NCBI GenBank assembly: GCA_024704765.1
Contig: JAKMXF010000266.1
Span: 124,001 to 188,000, forward strand
Source: Oopsacas minuta
Lineage: Eukaryota; Porifera; Hexactinellida; Lyssacinosida; Leucopsacidae
Length of the DNA stretch: 64,000 nucleotides
Direction of reading: 5' to 3'
Positions 43,201-57,837 of this stretch are shown piece after piece. The position numbers and the translations under genes were made by a program. The notes beneath the pieces were generated by a model. The model was not told the DNA's origin. It saw nothing but the letters and a program-made list of their open reading frames with translations, and did not search any database. The stretch's first letter is position 1; each line of letters opens with the position of its first letter.

Positions 43201-45075
43201 TAATTATTTATTTACAATATTCCACGTTCACAATCAACAACTATCCACTATCCACCAAATGCAATATGCAAAAAATACAAATATAGTTTGAATTAGCAGT
43301 ATTTAAGATTAATCTACATTTTAACCACTAGGTACGCCCTGGCTATACTCCACCTGCATGAGGATAACCTAATGCAGAAAGATGATCCTATCTTGCTACA
43401 CAATTATATACGTCTAGTTTGTGCCCACTGGATTGATTTCGACCTATTACGTCATATCGCTTTCACGAAATTTAAATCTATTCCAAAGACATCTCGACTG
43501 GATGAGTTACATAGAGTACATTTGTTGCCGTTAACTGTTGAGCATGAAAAGAGGGAATCGAAGAAACGCAAGAAAAAAATTAATGTCCCGTTATCTCATT
43601 CAGCATTCTTAATGCCACAAAGTGCTAGTTATTCACCAATTGTACAGCGGCCTAGCAATGAGTCTTCGAAGTTACGCGAAGAGCGGAAATGGGAGTGTGG
43701 GGCTAATCTACTCCTTGTGGAACACGGTTTCCTCCTCTGTGCTGGAGAATGTATGAACTCTTCACTTTATATGTGTAAACCCATTGACAACACTGATGAA
43801 TACTCGTATAATCCACTTGACCTTGAAATAGGTAGCACCGTGTATTGCATGATAGAAATAGGTCCATTCTGGATATTAGGTACATCTAATGGATGGCTTT
43901 ATGGTATAGATAAAGTAACACAACAAATGCTATGGAAATCTGAATTGAAAGAAACTCCGCTATGTTTCTATGCTCCGAATTCTGAGGCCAGTGAAAATAA
44001 TAGGCTATATCTAGGTTTAGCTAATGGGAAACTGCATTCCTTTACGCTACAAGGGTTGCCAATAACGCTTCAGGACGGTTTAATGCTTCCAGAACTGTTC
44101 CCAGCTGATACAGTAGTTGTAGGATTGGGTAATGAACCTATTTCTTGTCTAGAATCTCCTGGAGATAAAATGTTATGTTGTGGGGTAGGAGGACGTATAT
44201 GTGTGCTTGAAACTGAATCCACCCAGCAACTTTATGATATGATAGTTTCATCTGAGAAGAGACGTTCTATCCGTGAAATGCGGAGATCACGATTTGGTTT
44301 ATGGGTCTCCTTGAAGGGAAGTTGTATCCTTCTACTCTACAAAATCCAATCTGACTCCCATACACTAATGCACAAATTAGATTACAATCCTTATATACTA
44401 CCTTCATTGGATTTCACGAAGTTACCACCAAACAATTCAACTCTCCCTCTAGCAGGGAAAGACAACAGACCGACTACAATGTTAGTACGAGGCGATGAGT
44501 TATGGATAGGCACTCACAAGGGTAGTATTCTGGTATTTAACATTGGTAAAGAGAAGAGAGATATTCTAACAGATACACAATTATTGGAAATTCAAAGAAG
44601 CGTTAGCCTAGAGAAGGAATCTTCCATTTTCGGCCTATCAAATGAAATTCCATTAATTGTTATACCAGATTCAGATGAAAGGCAAGAAGTAACTACAGTC
44701 AAATTGTTGACAATTCAAAATATATGTGAACATCCTGTACGAGTATTGCTAGACTGTGATCCTACCGATAATTTGGGCGTTCTAACCGCAGCCGGGGCTA
44801 TAGGTTGTGATGGATCTGTCCGAATCTGGAAAAGAGAGATGAAATCTGTTACCTATAACTCATGTTTCGTAAAATTCACGCCATCAGTATTACCCCCTCA
44901 TTCTCTAGCTGATCCTAATTTTCACACACCCCAAGTCGACAATATTATCGGATTTGGCTGTGAAAATAGTTTAAGTTTTTCTCAAAATAGTTACGCTCCA
45001 AATGGTGAAGTAGAAATCGCTCCGCTATCTCCGATTCATGAAGCTCAAGTAGATGAATTTAGGGATATCAGCTAG
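37261..45075 (+). CDS. TBC1D2: TBC1D2-like Rab GTPase-activating protein with a C-terminal propeller-like extension
   Basis: Seven exons in phase: 37261-37661, 37738-38419, 38649-38930, 39071-39407, 39599-40017, 42780-43105, 43332-45075; 1396 aa. A PH domain lies at about 56-154 (LVAKNVSFFRRPKEFWFVL to NERNSWVQALQ). A Ser-rich linker and a coiled coil (LREAKREIERLKSREQGY) follow. The TBC domain has both catalytic fingers: IDLDLYR (the IxxDxxR arginine) and IGYCQ, the glutamine motif, which spans the exon 5/6 junction into GMNMLAG. PH plus coiled coil plus TBC is the TBC1D2/Armus plan, a Rab7 GAP. The last 450 or so residues are extra: beta-rich repeats such as FWILGTSNGWLYGIDK and GDELWIGTHKGSILVFNI look like a WD-type propeller. 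Intron 5 (2762 bp) holds another gene and a MITE. Introns 2 and 5 carry MITE copies. Confidence 0.9.
38445..38629. mobile_element. MITE-like inverted-repeat element (copy D)
   Basis: 185 bp in TBC1D2 intron 2. The left side reads CCCGTTATATCGAAGCTC after TACGTAACG. The right end, read on the other strand, begins TACATTCAACTCCCGTA. An internal CTCGATATAAGCGGGTATTTT is shared with copy E. Confidence 0.6.
40039..40199. mobile_element. MITE-like inverted-repeat element (copy E)
   Basis: 161 bp in TBC1D2 intron 5, starting 22 bp after the splice donor. The left end is TACAATCAACTCCCG, then TTATCGAAGCTCATTGGACC; the right end on the other strand is TATTCAACTCCCATTATAT. The internal ACAAGCGAGTATTTTGATAT is shared with copy D. 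Confidence 0.65.
40396..42357 (+). CDS. Unrecognised 653-aa coiled-coil protein nested in a TBC1D2 intron
   Basis: Uninterrupted frame of 653 codons on the same strand as its host, wholly inside the 2762-bp fifth intron of the TBC1D2-like gene. The product is acidic/helical. The middle (about 140-230) contains SHHYLEEALFYCQKAREYIS and helices with spaced aromatic residues. Residues about 430-560 form a highly charged E/K/R coiled coil. No signal peptide; the last residues (LMLMGFFFT) are mildly hydrophobic. The family is unknown to me. The host frame stops just after its donor, so this is not a host exon: joining across it keeps YCQ-GMN of the TBC domain intact. Confidence 0.7.
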   Translation: MSGNLNREDLEFFTKELNYEKFDKTILITGEHNAAQDVLTSFLDTNAKFHENELVSLHELNMDKQNIGIEKILREERIEYENPIPNAQDVPNIRDCIEKLIIDWDFDDKKDLDDKLLKYMLDNELGSQLFKNSIQIEDYPIESHHYLEEALFYCQKAREYISRVDKAQSQVNYYHGKIEEWKNKYSQIADRYKTVADSFLKILTDYGDIVQYCLDEACHWKRLAEIQKRNSMDKIRIGDPSKMNWCSTHIDNQAVKYVYMPADKRVIDEATIDVELVKCGIMQRDGIDASMLAVKSIESFKDEEMKSIFDRLNTYGGDFKDRGMLMITDEEVDFDPVKDREKIEDILTDKDCPEFFREVAKDLGERIIPVHKVVVENVFPAINLNKSVKRVNFGRQNAIQNQKKLIDGIKRIDEVTEGKKHISEIAEIGSKTFIKLQELKVDGIDELEGLKRIEEAIIHEVFETRDVMMQERVDKERIIEEKRVEERIFEKEREDRLKIDVEREKEEDRLQRLLEEMKLARQIRKQEKHKEQLRRREKQRREEDAKIEERLEWKIIEIRFQIDEKIDANDTIDQITIEWLNSNKMHEDYKQVEEMYAELTDDKEFLKKLYDQVELAYSDRVELKLKEVRTRWDILLLKYGDMGKLMLMGFFFT

Positions 45076-45946
45076 GTAAGTTTTATTGTTACTTAATCTG
45101 TATATAATTTGTTGTAAAAATAACGCAAGCTTTTAACATAGTAACCCCTAATATTGGAATTGAGTGAAAATATACTTTGATTTGTAATTATAATGATATA
45201 TGTAATTAATTTTTGTGCTTAATACAGGTTGAATTATGTTCTTATATGAAATGAAAATATTTAATCTTTCAACTATTTCTGACTTGCTTGTATTTTTTGT
45301 AATGCATTAATTAACAGTACAACACTATCATCCTTTAACATTTGCACCAATAAATTAGCGAGTGCTACTTTGCTCGACAAGTCATTAGTTCTACTATATT
45401 CATTATTTCTACAACTTGCATGTAGATTTGTAAGCCAAAAATGGCAAAGATCTTTCCTCCTTTCATCATTGCAGATAATTCATTTCATATATTATTCAAT
45501 GTATAATATTCTATACGTTTCAAGACAAAACTTATAATTTCGCCATTGACACTTTCGATAACCTTAATTCTGCTTAACATACACTTACAAAATATTAATA
45601 TTGCTTTATTCATCTCCAACCCCTTTCAACCACAGTTTCAATTGAACATTTTATCCTATTATTTCTCAACAAATTTAGATAATTAAATAATGAATAAGAA
45701 TGACATATGAAACCATTTAATCGTGTAACATATCCCGATTGATTGCATGGGTTAATATTCAAAACCATTTTAACCACCAAGATAATTCTTCCTACAATTC
45801 ATATGAATAATATCCTCTATTCTTTGTATGTCTGGTATATATGTAGAGATATGCACTAGTGGCTGAACATCAATGTCATTTTATTATAAAAGCAAGCGAG
45901 AATAATATTTTTATTAATTTTACTATCTCAACAAGTTTATAGAAAT
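45076..45946. other. Intergenic region, 871 bp
   Basis: Very AT-rich spacer between the TBC1D2-like gene and LLGL. No exon or RNA gene seen on either strand. An acceptor-like GTTTATAG lies 5 bp before the LLGL start. Confidence 0.45.
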
Positions 45947-48900
45947 ATGACTCATTTTCGAAGAGGTACAAAACGTTTCGGTGAAAAGAGAACGGCTTCT
46001 GAGATTGTCCCGCATCCAAAAGCTAGTGCTCAACAAGGATCGAAGAATTATTTTGATTTTATGATTACTTGTAAGCATGGGTTTCCCTACAAGCCATCTG
46101 CTATCTGTTTTGATGAAGAATCTGGTCTTGTTGCCTTGGGTACAGAGAATGGAGAATTGAGGATATATGGAAGACCTGGTGTGGAATTTCGCGCTGCTTA
46201 TGAATCTAAAATTGCTATAAAGCTCATTTTCCCTCTAGAAGGTCTATACCAGTTCCTCACGATCTGCGCAGATAACTCATTGTTCTTATGGACATTAGGA
46301 CAAAATGGAGAAAAGTTGCATTTTCAAAAAATATTAATCGTAATGGATGAAGTTGAGAAGGACTTTACGGTATGCTCGCTTAACTCTACGAGTAGCTTAT
46401 TCTATATGGGCAGTGAGAATGGTAACGTATATCTACTGGATCTAAAAACCCTTCAGCTATCTAGTGACGTCATATATTGGAACAATGCAACAGCTCTAAT
46501 ACATTCTTATGCACGTGTTCATCCAGGTCAAGTTGTTGCTATAGAGATTAATCCACAAGATTCCACTAAGGTTTTGATAGGATTTGAGAAAGGAGCCATT
46601 ACTCTATGGAACCAAATGCGAAACTCACCGATAAAATCTTTCCCGGGCAAAATCGAAGAAATGAAACCTCTAACTTCTTTGTCTTGGCATCCAGATGGGT
46701 ACAAGTTCACCAGCGCACATCGAGATGGTACTTATATAATCTGGTCTGTGAGTTTGAATCAGCCAGAGGAGCCCCCATTTCGTCCTTACGGAGGTGACGA
46801 GGAGTGTATGGGGATAAACAAAATCATTTGGCTGAATCCTGAATCACAATCGTTGAGGATATTTTCTGGTGGTCTCCCAGCCTCTTTCGCTGACAAACAT
46901 ACTCTATCTGTCATGAGAGGAGTTGAAAATTCGTGTTTGGAGTTCTCATCAAGAGTAGTCGACTTCATTCCCATCTTAGATCCCAGCGATAAGACAGGTG
47001 AAATGCTCATGGTCCTACTCGAAGAAGAATTAGTCTGTCTTGACCTGAAGGCTGAGAACCTTAACATAATCCCTAAGCCATATCTACATTCTATCCACGC
47101 ATCTCCTCTCTCAAAAATAGCCATATACGAAGGCTGTAGCCCCCTACTAGTTGAGAGGCTGAGAGCTGCTCAAAAGGTCAGTAAATACGCCTTAGAAATA
47201 TCTGATATTTCTTGGCCAGCTAATGGAGGTTGTGTCAGAGAAGAGGTACCTCTTACTCGTACCATTCTCATATCCGGACACGAAGATGGGAGTGTTAAAT
47301 TCTGGGATTGTAGCACACAGGGTATGGATCACATATACACACTGCATACGAAGGATTATTTCTGTAATTTAGATGAAGAAAGCACGAGCGAAGAGAAAGA
47401 TACATTTTGGCCTCCGTTTAAGAGAGTAGGAGAGTTTGATCCACATACATCTGATCATCGTCTTATAATCCGTAGTATTCAATTCGACCCACAGTCCAGT
47501 ACTCTTGTGGTTGGTGGAGAAGCAGGACAAGTTGTAATCTTAGAATTAGTAGATCAAGAACGTTTGTACGAGATTTCTAATGCTTTATGTGTTGTGGGAC
47601 AAAGTCCTAACACTGGGACTGGTAGAAGATTACAAGGTGATCAGAAATTAGAGATTCCTACTAGCTCACTACAGTTCAGTCCTGGCTTACAACCAATAAT
47701 GGTTCTTCTATGTCATCCAGCTAAACCAGTCACAAATATTGCCTTTAAAGACGAATGGGGAATAGTTGCAGCTGGATTGATGGTAGGCTTTGCTGTAGTG
47801 AACTATCGTACCAATACAATTGTAATGACACGTTCACTCAATACAAATCAAGAGGCTAGACAGGGGAAGTTCCAGACAGTACGTCGATCCATGCGGAGCT
47901 CATGGAGACGTGTTTCAGGTCGCGGACCTCAAATACAAGTTAACATAGACGTTAAACATGATAGAAATCAGAACACTACGATAAATGAACTAGTCCTAGC
48001 CGAGACTCTATTGCAAAGTAACCAACCACAGCCTAGTTTATGGGTGTGCACAAGCTCTGCTATGATTATCCGTTATTCTATTGATGTACCAGCTCCTCAA
48101 CAGATGTTTAGCATGCCGACCATGTTAAACGCTACTCAGAAACAAATCTCACTCTTGCATAACGCACCTGTAGTCGGTGTCATTCTACTTGACAGGACAT
48201 ACAATCCACTCGCACAGACACACGAAATTGGCAATCTACATTTCCCAGAGCCGAATCTCAATTCTCCAACATATGCTGTAATTATCACTGAAGAACAAAT
48301 CAAATTGATTTCTCTACCGAATCTCAAAAACAGGAATAAGTATAAATTCACAGAAGAAGCAGTCGGACAGCGCATCTCTAAGTTCTCCTATATTCGCGTC
48401 AAAGTACAAGAATCAGCTAAATCTCGTATTCAATGGTCCTCAGGTCTACTAGTGCTAACCCAACGTGGCAATTTATACGCATTCACTCTTCCCGACCTAC
48501 GTCTAAGGCGACACGCTACCCTCTTAGCTGCCAATGACATCAGAGGAATTGAATCATCTACATTCACTAAGACAGGTGAAATATTCCATCTAGCATCTTC
48601 CTCAGAGCTACAGCGCTGCAGAACATGTCTACACAACCAGCAGTATTACCTCAGGCAAGATCCATCTCTCACTCCATACGATGGGTCTACCGGCCTAGAC
48701 TATATAAAGAGACGTATGCGACGTATGAATTTGGAAATACCATTTGAGGATTCGATGAAGATGGAAGATGACGTGGATCAAGTGTATGATCTACCCAATA
48801 GCAGGCCTGTTGTACCTGAACCAGTTAAGATAAATGATAGTGAGAAACATGTGAGCAGTTCTGATAGCTCTGGGTCAAGTGATGACGATTCTGGTGATGA

Positions 48901-49045
48901 TGACGCCGAACCTGTCATGCTTAGTAACCCTATGGCACACTCAAAGTTGTCTGATATGATTGAAGAATCCAGAAAGCAAACTGATCATGCTAAAGCTTTC
49001 TATAAAGACATCCAGAACAAAACCAATCAATCAATATCTAGTTAA
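45947..49045 (+). CDS. LLGL1: Lethal giant larvae homologue (LLGL polarity protein)
   Basis: Single exon, 1032 aa (human LLGL1 1064). It begins in the family way with a basic stretch then HGFPYKPSAICFD and GTENGELRIYGRPGVEF. Double beta-propeller repeats follow (KVLIGFEKGAITLWNQ, PDGYKFTSAHRDGTYIIWS, ILISGHEDGSVKFWD, FKRVGEFDPH). The basic phosphorylation hinge RRSMRSSWRRVSGR at about 644-657 corresponds to the aPKC target loop of LLGL (KKSLRQSFRR), so membrane release by aPKC is likely conserved. The protein sets basolateral polarity with Scribble and Dlg. The acidic Ser-rich C-terminal region is followed by a short helix rather than a clear R-SNARE motif, which favours LLGL over tomosyn. 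Confidence 0.96.
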   Translation: MTHFRRGTKRFGEKRTASEIVPHPKASAQQGSKNYFDFMITCKHGFPYKPSAICFDEESGLVALGTENGELRIYGRPGVEFRAAYESKIAIKLIFPLEGLYQFLTICADNSLFLWTLGQNGEKLHFQKILIVMDEVEKDFTVCSLNSTSSLFYMGSENGNVYLLDLKTLQLSSDVIYWNNATALIHSYARVHPGQVVAIEINPQDSTKVLIGFEKGAITLWNQMRNSPIKSFPGKIEEMKPLTSLSWHPDGYKFTSAHRDGTYIIWSVSLNQPEEPPFRPYGGDEECMGINKIIWLNPESQSLRIFSGGLPASFADKHTLSVMRGVENSCLEFSSRVVDFIPILDPSDKTGEMLMVLLEEELVCLDLKAENLNIIPKPYLHSIHASPLSKIAIYEGCSPLLVERLRAAQKVSKYALEISDISWPANGGCVREEVPLTRTILISGHEDGSVKFWDCSTQGMDHIYTLHTKDYFCNLDEESTSEEKDTFWPPFKRVGEFDPHTSDHRLIIRSIQFDPQSSTLVVGGEAGQVVILELVDQERLYEISNALCVVGQSPNTGTGRRLQGDQKLEIPTSSLQFSPGLQPIMVLLCHPAKPVTNIAFKDEWGIVAAGLMVGFAVVNYRTNTIVMTRSLNTNQEARQGKFQTVRRSMRSSWRRVSGRGPQIQVNIDVKHDRNQNTTINELVLAETLLQSNQPQPSLWVCTSSAMIIRYSIDVPAPQQMFSMPTMLNATQKQISLLHNAPVVGVILLDRTYNPLAQTHEIGNLHFPEPNLNSPTYAVIITEEQIKLISLPNLKNRNKYKFTEEAVGQRISKFSYIRVKVQESAKSRIQWSSGLLVLTQRGNLYAFTLPDLRLRRHATLLAANDIRGIESSTFTKTGEIFHLASSSELQRCRTCLHNQQYYLRQDPSLTPYDGSTGLDYIKRRMRRMNLEIPFEDSMKMEDDVDQVYDLPNSRPVVPEPVKINDSEKHVSSSDSSGSSDDDSGDDDAEPVMLSNPMAHSKLSDMIEESRKQTDHAKAFYKDIQNKTNQSISS

Positions 49046-49499
49046 TTCAAGCCCCTCTTAAAGTTAAGCAATTAGTACTATTGGTTGAGTGCTGGTTATA
49101 CTACTACTACTACTACTGCTATGTTTTTAGTTCGTAAATAATATATTTTATCTGTCAATCTAATTTTACTACCAATCTACCTCCGCTAGGGATTATACGT
49201 ATCTCATTAGTGAACTTTTAAATTGTTATGCTCTTGTAATTTCATATATACATTTACTGATCTATTGAACACCAGTTATTATAATTCACACACACATTGA
49301 TTTGTTTTAGACAATTTGGTTAGTTGGATCATGCTACCGAGAAAAATGTTACTCCGTTTCCCTGTTGCTGCCAATTGAGGTACATGATCAACTATATTCC
49401 TCTTAATAACATATTGCCACGTATATACAACTAAATAATCAATTTACACAAACACTTAGACATACACGTAAACAATATCTTTCATCTTTGCTTCGATCT
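49046..49499. other. Convergent 3' spacer between LLGL and cytochrome b561
   Basis: 454 bp between facing stop codons. Contains a short ACT trinucleotide run at about 49101-49117. No exon seen. Confidence 0.45.
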
Positions 49500-50279
49500 T
49501 TAATTAACAGTAAAGTATTGGATCGAATCTTTGGTCACTTTTGGAATGATGCCCTTAAACGGTCCGTAAATTGAACTTGTAATTAAAACCGCTAAAATTA
49601 AAACGCAAACACAAATAGTATTCATTATAATTGTTTCACCTTGCAATGGATACCCTTGTATCTCACTTGTCGTTCCAAACAAGTTAACTCCAAGTAAGAT
49701 AGTTATCAATGGCAAGATGACTAGAAGGATGCCGCCATATTTGTGAATGAACATTATTATATTTTTCCATCCTTCACTTATTGGAATGAAAAATCCAATA
49801 AATGCTAATACAAATTGTCCAATGAAAATAAGAAAGGTTATAATACCGCACCATGAATGTATTGACCATAAATGATACTGCTTTCCGTAATCCAAGGAGA
49901 CTTCTACTATAACTATCCCGGTTAATGAAAGCAGTAGACCGACAAACATAAAGCTTGCATGCATTATTTTCTGTGTCAATTTGGACTTTGGAACGAAGCG
50001 ATATACTATCATACCATGTAGAGGCATCAGGAATAATCCAAAGGTCATGAAGATGGGATGGTAGTTGAATAGACCGGATTCGATATCAAGAGCTATTCCT
50101 CCTTTGTACAGCATCATCCAAACAATTAGTAGAACGAATGTTGCGATAGCGAAACAAGCGAAAGCACCGTACATCCAATAACGAGCATATTTTGAAACAT
50201 TGCTTGTCACTGGGAATACATTATGTACAATCGTCCCGTACTTGTTGGAATTTTCATATTGGATAATACCACTCATCAC
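49500..50279 (-). CDS. CYB561: Cytochrome b561-type transmembrane ferric reductase
   Basis: Single exon, 259 aa, six membrane segments. The four haem-ligand histidines of the family are visible in the central four helices: H74 in NYHPIFMTFG, H107 in MHASFMF, H141 in SIHSWCGI and H179 in FIHKYGGI. Two b haems would carry electrons from cytosolic ascorbate across the membrane to ferric iron or monodehydroascorbate. Vesicular, lysosomal and plasma-membrane paralogues exist, and I cannot tell which this is. It faces U2AF2 head to head. Confidence 0.94.
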   Translation of the reverse strand: MMSGIIQYENSNKYGTIVHNVFPVTSNVSKYARYWMYGAFACFAIATFVLLIVWMMLYKGGIALDIESGLFNYHPIFMTFGLFLMPLHGMIVYRFVPKSKLTQKIMHASFMFVGLLLSLTGIVIVEVSLDYGKQYHLWSIHSWCGIITFLIFIGQFVLAFIGFFIPISEGWKNIIMFIHKYGGILLVILPLITILLGVNLFGTTSEIQGYPLQGETIIMNTICVCVLILAVLITSSIYGPFKGIIPKVTKDSIQYFTVN

Positions 50280-50558
50280 CGTAAGGTTAAAATATTAATT
50301 AATTATCTAATAAGATATGGTATTTATACCCGTACGCATAATGGTGATGTTATTTTTAGGTAGAGCACGTGTAGAGCAATTCAATATCTCCTTTTGCTAG
50401 TGTTATGACGCGTGATGCGTTATACGCGTTACACGCTACTGCCCTCATGGCTGAACTGGACCATATGCATTACATACTAATTATCTGCAATTTTTAACAA
50501 TTATATGATTAAAATTTTCGTATTACCATATTTATTAATAGTAGAAGGTAGCTTATAA
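50280..50558. promoter_or_regulatory. Divergent promoter region CYB561 / U2AF2
   Basis: 279 bp between start codons pointing apart. A short GC-richer patch around 50405-50440 repeats the word CGCGT/GCGT in different orientations. No specific factor site is claimed. Confidence 0.4.
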
Positions 50559-55952
<5,394 letters not shown>

Positions 55953-56414
55953 AACCATACTTTACTACATTAAATAGCTCATAAGTACCAATTACTCGGT
56001 AATTGTAGTTTCTATTTTGGTTAGATTTATATTAAATACAAAGTTTATTCAACAGTACCATGGACACAAGTATTGGTATCTAGAGCATAGAATGTAATTT
56101 GACGAACTTTATCGATAATTTTTTGTCGAGATCACGGTTTCATTTCTTTATCACCGTAAGCGGAGTACAATTTCTTTCAAGGTATAGAGTGAAAAATCGT
56201 TAATATCGACTTCTTTGTATAAGGGGTTTACTCTACATATAATAATGTTTTATTCGTATACTTTTAGATATGAATTATTAGCAGTATATTTAGTGTTAAT
56301 AAGGTCTCTACTGTGTACATCGCATCTATTTTAAAGGTATTTTCATTACTTTGCATTACAACATTTTATTGCATAATATGATAAATAGCGATTATATTAA
56401 AATAAGTACGAATG
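55953..56414. other. Convergent 3' spacer between U2AF2 and the atypical GTPase
   Basis: 462 bp. No exon seen. A stretch at about 56146-56240 resembles a decayed copy of the MITE family (GTAGAGTAAACCCC read on the minus strand) but has no good second terminus. Confidence 0.4.
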
Positions 56415-57260
56415 TTAAAAGAAAAAGAAGCATGAACAGAGATATGGGCATGGTATTGGATCAGGACTAGGTTCTGGAGGGGTCATTGGCCTCCTTCGAT
56501 ATTCTCTACGCTTTATTGCTTCTGCTAAGTGATCGAATGCTTCATCTATCCCTGTTCCTAGCTTTGCACTAGTCTGTACACATCCTTCTACTTCGGGTAA
56601 TTCACCGTACTGCTTCTCAACTTTTGAGAAATCTGTTTCTTTCTTATCCTGAGTATCTATATTGCTTTCACATATAACGATCGGTATAGACATTTCGTTG
56701 TGAAAATTAGCTCTAACTTGGTTTATCCAGTCTGCAACTTCTCGGCAAGATTCCCCACTTTTGCAAGAATAGATTATAACTGCAGCTCTGGCATCTCTAT
56801 GGAAATACGTTCGTAATTTAATTTAACCAAATTAACTAGCTTTATGAAATTGTCATACAGTCAACTCCCGTGATATCGAAGTCTTAAGTTGTACAAATAT
56901 GATCCCAAACCGTAAGAGTATCATAAATTCATTGGTTAAATTGAACTCGACTTATATCAAAGTAATCATTGGTCCCTTGAGTCTCAATATCACAAGAGTT
57001 GACCTTATATTAATTAAGGGTAATTCAACTTACAGGAAAACCATTGGCATCTCACTAACTTCCCTCTGACTATTGCTCTCGTATATTCGGAAATTGTAGG
57101 TTTCTTCTTTGTACTTGTGATTCGTCTCGAAGAAATCCCGTGACTTAGTCTTCGTGTTAAGAGTTTCTTCAAATACCCCACACAACTTTCTGGTTATGAA
57201 CGATGATTTTCCAACCGACTTGCTTCCCAATACCACAACCTTATGCCAAGATTTAGCCAT
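56415..57260 (-). CDS. Atypical Ras-like small GTPase with degenerate nucleotide-binding motifs
   Basis: Two exons, 57034-57260 and 56415-56796, 202 aa, joined in phase (codon CTA). The P-loop is intact (LGSKSVGKSSF) and the end of the G domain has TSAK. The G3 motif DTAGQE is replaced by YESNSQRE, and the G4 NKxD position reads ESNID, so both catalysis and guanine selectivity look impaired. The order of strands (KVVVLG, AAVIIYSC, IPIVICES) still follows Ras. The C-terminus is Pro-rich then PYLCSCFFFF, which has cysteines but is not a standard CAAX. No orthologue recognised. The intron contains MITE copy F. Confidence 0.75.
56856..57007. mobile_element. MITE-like inverted-repeat element (copy F)
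   Basis: 152 bp in the intron of the atypical GTPase. The left end TACAGTCAACTCCCGTGATA and the right end, read on the other strand TAAGGTCAACTCTTGTGATA, are near-identical. The right subterminal block GACTCAAGGGACCA (other strand) matches copies B, C and E. Confidence 0.7.
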
Positions 57261-57837
57261 GTTATAACTATATCTACTGACTGTGTATACATTTGATATT
57301 TATATGTTTAATCTAGATTTGGCGAATTCGATTTATCCCTGGGTTTTTTTTAAATTAATCTTTCAAACATTATGTAATGGGATTTATAGTATTTAACTTT
57401 CCTTTAGTCTTTGAGTTTATGAATTTTTTCGATTTTCTCAACTAAAAAGATTACGAAGAAAGGCTTACGTTTGTAAACTGCATTTAATATTAACTAATAG
57501 TACATCTACATAATCTCCGTTAGTCGATACATAAGTCATGCAACTGAATCCACGAATATTTTTATTGTTCTTATTTGAATTCTAAGCATTGGCAGTTTTT
57601 GAACTATACTGTAATGTCCATAAGGAAGCTATAATTATTGCAAAGTTTCCATATGGTGTATTATACATTGTGTAATGTGCATATTGTAATTAGAATTCAC
57701 TTGTTTGAGCACTATAATTTAACTGAACTCTATACATACTAAAGGGGAATTATTACCACGAAAACTGTATAATAAAGAGCATTATTAACTACATAATATT
57801 TTGAGAGATAACACACACCAACTTGTATTTTATGGCT
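57261..57837. other. Intergenic region, 577 bp
   Basis: AT-rich spacer upstream of the atypical GTPase and downstream of the first ammonium transporter. No exon seen. Confidence 0.45.
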
